From NCBI GenBank assembly GCA_019096065.1, contig JAGUCH010000008.1, positions 2,361,001 through 2,425,000 on the forward strand: 64,000 nt of DNA, in the 5' to 3' direction. Positions 49,101-55,100 of this stretch are shown here, piece after piece (the first letter of the stretch is position 1; each line of letters begins with the position of its first letter). The position numbers and the translations under genes are program-made. Under the pieces are notes generated by a model. It was not told the DNA's origin and made no database searches. It worked only from the letters and a program-made list of their open reading frames with translations. Source of the stretch: Paracyclopina nana (taxonomy: Eukaryota; Arthropoda; Copepoda; Cyclopoida; Cyclopettidae).

Positions 49101-52100
49101 TGAGGCTTTGAAACAACTTCCTCAGATCACCTAAATGTCGTATGTAATCATCCAATGTAGCAGGCCTAGGCTTGCCAGGGTTCTTACAGGCCACAACCAA
49201 ATCGTCTACATATACACATGTAAAGGGCAATATCTCAGGGTTAAGGGCCTGTTGGAGGAGCTCTGCGAACATTCTCGGAGCAATGGCGATCCCTTGTAGG
49301 CATGACTTACTTTTCAGAAAGACTGATCTATATATACTGCGAGGGACGTTACTGCAAAGCAGCACATATCAGCACTATCAGAGTCCACAGGTAAGTTATC
49401 GTATCCGGATGTTACATCGAAAGATGACATTAAACACGAATTAGATAACATCCCTAGCAAGGTAGGGATAGGTGGCACTATGTGCTCCGAAGTCGTAAAT
49501 ATCAGATTTTTATTAAAAGATGTTAAGTCAACTAGTAGCCGAGGCTTGCGTTGCTTCATAGGCAGCTTTTCATCATTTGGCCTTGAAGTCAAGAAACAAG
49601 GGCAAGCCGAGTACCTATTAAGTGACTTATCCACAATTTCAATTAATCCAGATGACAGCATTAATGCTATTTTACGGTCAACCTGCGTAGTTTCATACTC
49701 CGACATGTTAAATACTTTTGGCACTAATGGTTTATCATCCTTTAACTGGAACTTCATGGGTTCGACATTCCATAGCCTATATGATCTAGGATCCTCCGAG
49801 AATATAGTCTTATATTCTATTAAGAGGTCCCTAAAGTCTTCTCTGACCTCATCCGGAATGTGTTCTAGATCCATGTTCAGGATCGTTTCTGGTTTCAATG
49901 GAAATGTATAACCTGCTACTCCATTTAAAACACGGAGGGGTCAAATTCACTTGGAAATTTCAAAAGGAGATTATAAACCTCATCATATAGTTTTTGGTTA
50001 TTTCTCTCATCTTTAGAAAGCTCCAGGCTAGCTGATACGAGGTCTAGTTCAGAAGGACTTTTTAGAACTGTTTGTCTGACACTGGTATCCACAATAGGAC
50101 CTTCGTAAATAGTAGTGAAGCTCTTAAGTGGCACTTTGATGCCCATGTTCTTTGCCAAGCAAGGCTTGCACGAGCAACCATGTGGTTCAAGTACAAATGG
50201 TATAAATTTACCAAATTTTGTCTTTATATCCTCTTTGGTAAGGTCATCAGGGTACATTTGTAACCCAGATAACACTAGCAATGCAGCGGTGGTTGCCATA
50301 CAAAGTGGGTCACCTACATGCACATCGCCATCCATAAGTGTTCTGATCCACACGTCGTCGGCCACATTTTGGTACCGTAATTGACCAATTATTATGTACA
50401 TAAGCGTGGTTAAGTAGCCAATATTCTCAGCATGTTCGCTAGGGACATGGAATATTAACTCAACATTGTTGGACAACTTAAACATGATACCATGAGCTCC
50501 AAGAACATTTAGTTCAAAATACTTATCTAGTTCATTTCTTTGATAAGCAAGGGGGTAATTCTCATACTCATGTATCATCATAGTTATTATGACCCTATCC
50601 ATCCCATTGAGGTAGGATTCAATAGGACACAAGGCAATGGTCATGCATGGTGGGCAAATATACTTATATTTTAGCCATACTACTTTGAGTTTATCCACCA
50701 TCATATTCATCTTTATTACAATGCGCTTTTGTTCGCCAGACAAAAGTTTATGCCCTGGGACAATAACAGCCCACGGTAATTCATCCCATTTTTCTCGTTT
50801 CATAAATTTGCTAATTATCACATCAGTTATCTCTTCGTAACCATCACTTTGGTTAGCTGAGATAAATACGTAATTTCCTTTTCTACTAATCAAGGGCTTG
50901 TGGCTTCACCTTAATGGCTCATAGGCATTGAAAAATGCATATCAGTAAAAGAAAGACCATTTATATCCGTAAACTGCACAATTACGTGCGAATCCAAATA
51001 ATTGCAGTAACATGACTCCATTTCATGCTCCAGGGCCTTTAAACTAATGTTAGCCACATGGGCTGCAACCGTACTCTTAAATTTCTGTTTCTTGACAATC
51101 CTGGCTCGCCCAATCACTGCATGTGCATTTAAGTAGATGGGATCCTCAGTATTATTCCCAATATTTACTGGGAAAGTACCTTTACGAGTGACAGCAGTAA
51201 GTGCCCCCTCAGAGGTCACTCCGCGGTACTCGTTACTAGGCATAAAGTTTAAGTACTTATCCACCAATCCGGAATAAACATTTTTCTGGTGATGGGTACG
51301 ACCAAGGTCGTCATCTTCGTCAGAGTCAGAATCTATTTGAATGTCATTACTGATGACAGGTAAATCATGAGGTAAACTAGCCATGGTGGTCACTTCTTCT
51401 CCAGGGAGCAGAGTGATCCCTTCATTTATTGCCACTGGGTAGAAAGCCTCTTTTGATAGTAAGAGTGGAATTTTCTTATGTTTAGATTTTCCAGGGAAAT
51501 CCATAAAGTGCTTTCCATCTTTACTAGTCATCCGGACATTGTTGTCCACTAATAACGAGTTTCCTATCATTAATAGTGTATCACAATCAGATACAAGGAA
51601 AACAGCCTGTCTGATTAAAACACGATTTCCAAATGCAACTTGAATAGAGACAGCTTCATTCCCTGGGAATTCTTCTCCATTAAAGTTCTTAATTACATAA
51701 TTAGTTTCAACTCGAGGTAGAGTGTAACCAATCTTGTCTTCGATCAGTTTTACAAGGGTGCGTGATATTATCTGCACCATTGCTCCACTGTCAAATAAAG
51801 CATGCAAACGTATTTTTCCAGTTATCTCCACTGGTATAAAATACCTTTCACAAACATTGTGTAGCTTTAATGAGTATATACTCAGCATGTCATCTTCAAG
51901 TTCCGGATTCGGTAAAGGTTCAAAATGTGTTACTGGCTCTGCTTCATTAGCATTTACCGAGGCCAGATGTGTAACGATACCATCATTACTACAAGTTTTT
52001 TGCTCATCACTCGTGCTACCTTTTACAAAGTAGTACCATAAAGCTATTATTGCTCCACTACAGATTACTGTAATTGGCCAATAATCCCAACCAAATAAGC

Positions 52101-55100
52101 AATATTGACATATTGTTATTGCAAACAGTATTATGCTAATCTCAATTACAGTCATAGTATGCTGATGGACAAACCGACTTTTTCTACCCCTTATTGCAAG
52201 GACCAGAGCCTTTTTGTCCTCACTTCCACGAGTCATAATTTCGGCATTTTTCACAGATTTCTCCTTTAAATAATCAAAGTAAGCTCGTCCTACTTCTTTG
52301 TTACATTCTCCCATCATAAATGAAGGCAAGATGTAACTATCTTTATCATTCTTATTGGGAGTTTTTGTACTTGGTCCCATTATTGTTTACGAGCAGGTCG
52401 TGTCTTCCAACACTGTTCTCCCCTAAACTCAAGGTGCAATCCTTTACACAACGGGCACAATGTGCCATCGTTTCTAATTGAGGTCAAATTCGTGTTTGGG
52501 TAATTCGTACACTGTGTAGCGTAATGCATTTGGTTGCAGAACAAGCACCCATTAGTCTGAAGAGGGTTTCCTTCAGGCAACTTAGATGTATCTATGTTAA
52601 AAGTTTTTCCCAGCCTATTTATTTTCTCGGATGGTGATTCAGCTTTCATCATAGCTACTTCAACAGCTTGCCTACTCAATTCAAAATTTGCTCGAGCCAA
52701 CTCGCTTTGTAGCTCATTTATTATTTTAGCACTTCGTTGACTACGGCCAGAGGCTGCCGACATAGTGCTAGCACTGTCTAACACCTCTTCTTCAGTAGCT
52801 TCAACCATAGCAATTCTAGGTTTGGCACGCATATTGGGTACCATTGGCAGCCTCTCCTCTTTATGAGCCCTATCCAGGTCCCTTGGCACATAAGTACCTA
52901 GGTCACTACCAATTAGGTTCATCATGATATTGTAGGCGTGCAAACTCCTAGCAGGTATATTCGCTCTCAGCAGATAGTCGTTGTATTTGTTTACTAACGA
53001 CTGGTAATTCTGAGGCCAATGACGTCCTAGGAGTGCAAAACCATCAGAGATGGCTTCAGAGACTGCATGAGCATCTCCGCCATCTCCAATGGTTGTGCTA
53101 TGTATCTTCATTCGTAGTCGAAGAATTGCCTTAAGTGTGGCAGTGAAGCACTCAGTAGGCTTCCGGATCATCTCCTGAATGAGGAAATATGGATCCTCTT
53201 TACGCACAAACTGCGTGTAGTTAAAGATATCTTGCCATAGCAATTCCATACCATCTTTTCCTTCTCCAGCCATCCCCTTAAAATACTCACTAGTATTCTG
53301 GGATGAAGCCTCACACATGGCTGTTAACAAAGCTGCATGAGACCAATGCTGTCTGCCAGCCTCGTTCGCCATATAGTCCAGAAAATTTATTATATTCTCA
53401 GCAGTTAATGAAGAACTATGTAAATCAAACTTTTTAGTATATTTGTGCCTAATCTCCTTCATTGACTGTGAGCTTGCATACTTAACATGGCCATTCGTAG
53501 GTGCAGCGATGTAACCTCTCATGGTAGTCGGATCATAAATGCTCCTAGAAGTGTCAGCTGATACTCCAGCGGCCACACTTATTTCAGGGGTCTTCAAGTA
53601 GCCCTCTGCCAGTATCTGCTTTTGGAGAGAAGTAAACTCGTCCCTCGTGCTAAGTACACTAAAGAGCTTCTGCATCTCAATCAATTTCTTTCCTGAGGAT
53701 AAGTTTGGGTCAACCATCTGAAGGATTACTCGTCTGGCTGATTCCACATCCTTAATCTCGTCGGTGTTAATTAACTTCAGCCTCTCTGAAATCGGAGCAG
53801 ACTCATCGTAGATGACGTCAGTTTCCGGCACCATTCTTTCCTTCGTCGCAGCATCTACTATGCTTAAGGTTCTTTCTAAATTCTTACTGAAGATAGACTC
53901 TACTTTTGCCCCAACCATGTGCTTAGCCGTGATTTGTGCAGAGGCAATGATTTTATTTGCCGTGCTTGCATCATGCATTTTCGTGTAGTAAGCTTTTACC
54001 GTGTTCAATTCCTGAATATTCAAATGGCCTCCTGACAACATCTTTTGTACCATCCTATGTACAACTTTCATTGGAGGAAGCGTGACAGAATTAGTCAAGT
54101 TGTGCAAATCACGAGGATTCATTTTAGTCGAGGTTAGGACTGACTTATTTTGGCCATTCAGATCAACACCTGTAGTGAACTCATGATGGTTAGTCCCAGG
54201 TGGACTTGCTATCGAAGACATATCTGGAACAGCATTACTCGTCTCATTGTTTGGGAAATGTACACTCTGGCCTGAAGTTTTCTGTGGCTTCAGGTTAAGC
54301 GGCTCATTTAGGAAATAATCGATTTGTAGGCCATAAAGCCTCGCTACAATGGAAAATCCATCTCCAAATGCCCGTATCTTTAGCCAATTCCTGGATATCA
54401 ATGTCGCAACCATTTCATGCGTCCCTGACATTGCGTAGGTCATGGAGCTTCCATCAACTTCTTGGATACGCTGCAGATCTTTCTTTTCCTCAATACGAGT
54501 TAGGAACTCATCCAGACCAAAACAAATGCATAATAAAGCACAGGTCGTGCTTGTCAATGAATTAGGTCAAGTGCATCAATATATTTAACCACATTTACAA
54601 CCTGGCCTACTGGATCTTTAAGAGGCATAGTCCTAATGATTGCCGTAATATGATCATCCAACGGTCTAATTGGCTCCCTAGGAACAATTACTATCCGAGT
54701 CCTATCCCAGACAGCTGCTATTTGTGCTGGGGTTACCGTAACAAACTCTAGTGCTTCAGGGTAAGCAACGTGTGGCAGAAATCTTTGCAAGGCAGTCCTG
54801 CTGGTCCCATTTGGGTGGCATTGGGATAAGTACCCTTGAAAAGTGTCCTCACTAATCCCAAGATGTTGCAACAATCGATCCTTTACTTTCGTAACTTCCT
54901 CAGCCAGAGTAGGTCCAGTGATCCTAGAATCCTGATTAGCCATTCTTATCTTGTAAAAAGCGTGACGGAGTCACACGAAGTATTTCTTATCTCTTAGAGG
55001 TGCAACGGAGTCACACGCAATATTCTGGTCTTAGTACACTACTGTGTGTACTAAATTCGGTAATACCGAATTAAAAGCTATACGCTGTTCAAAGCACAGG

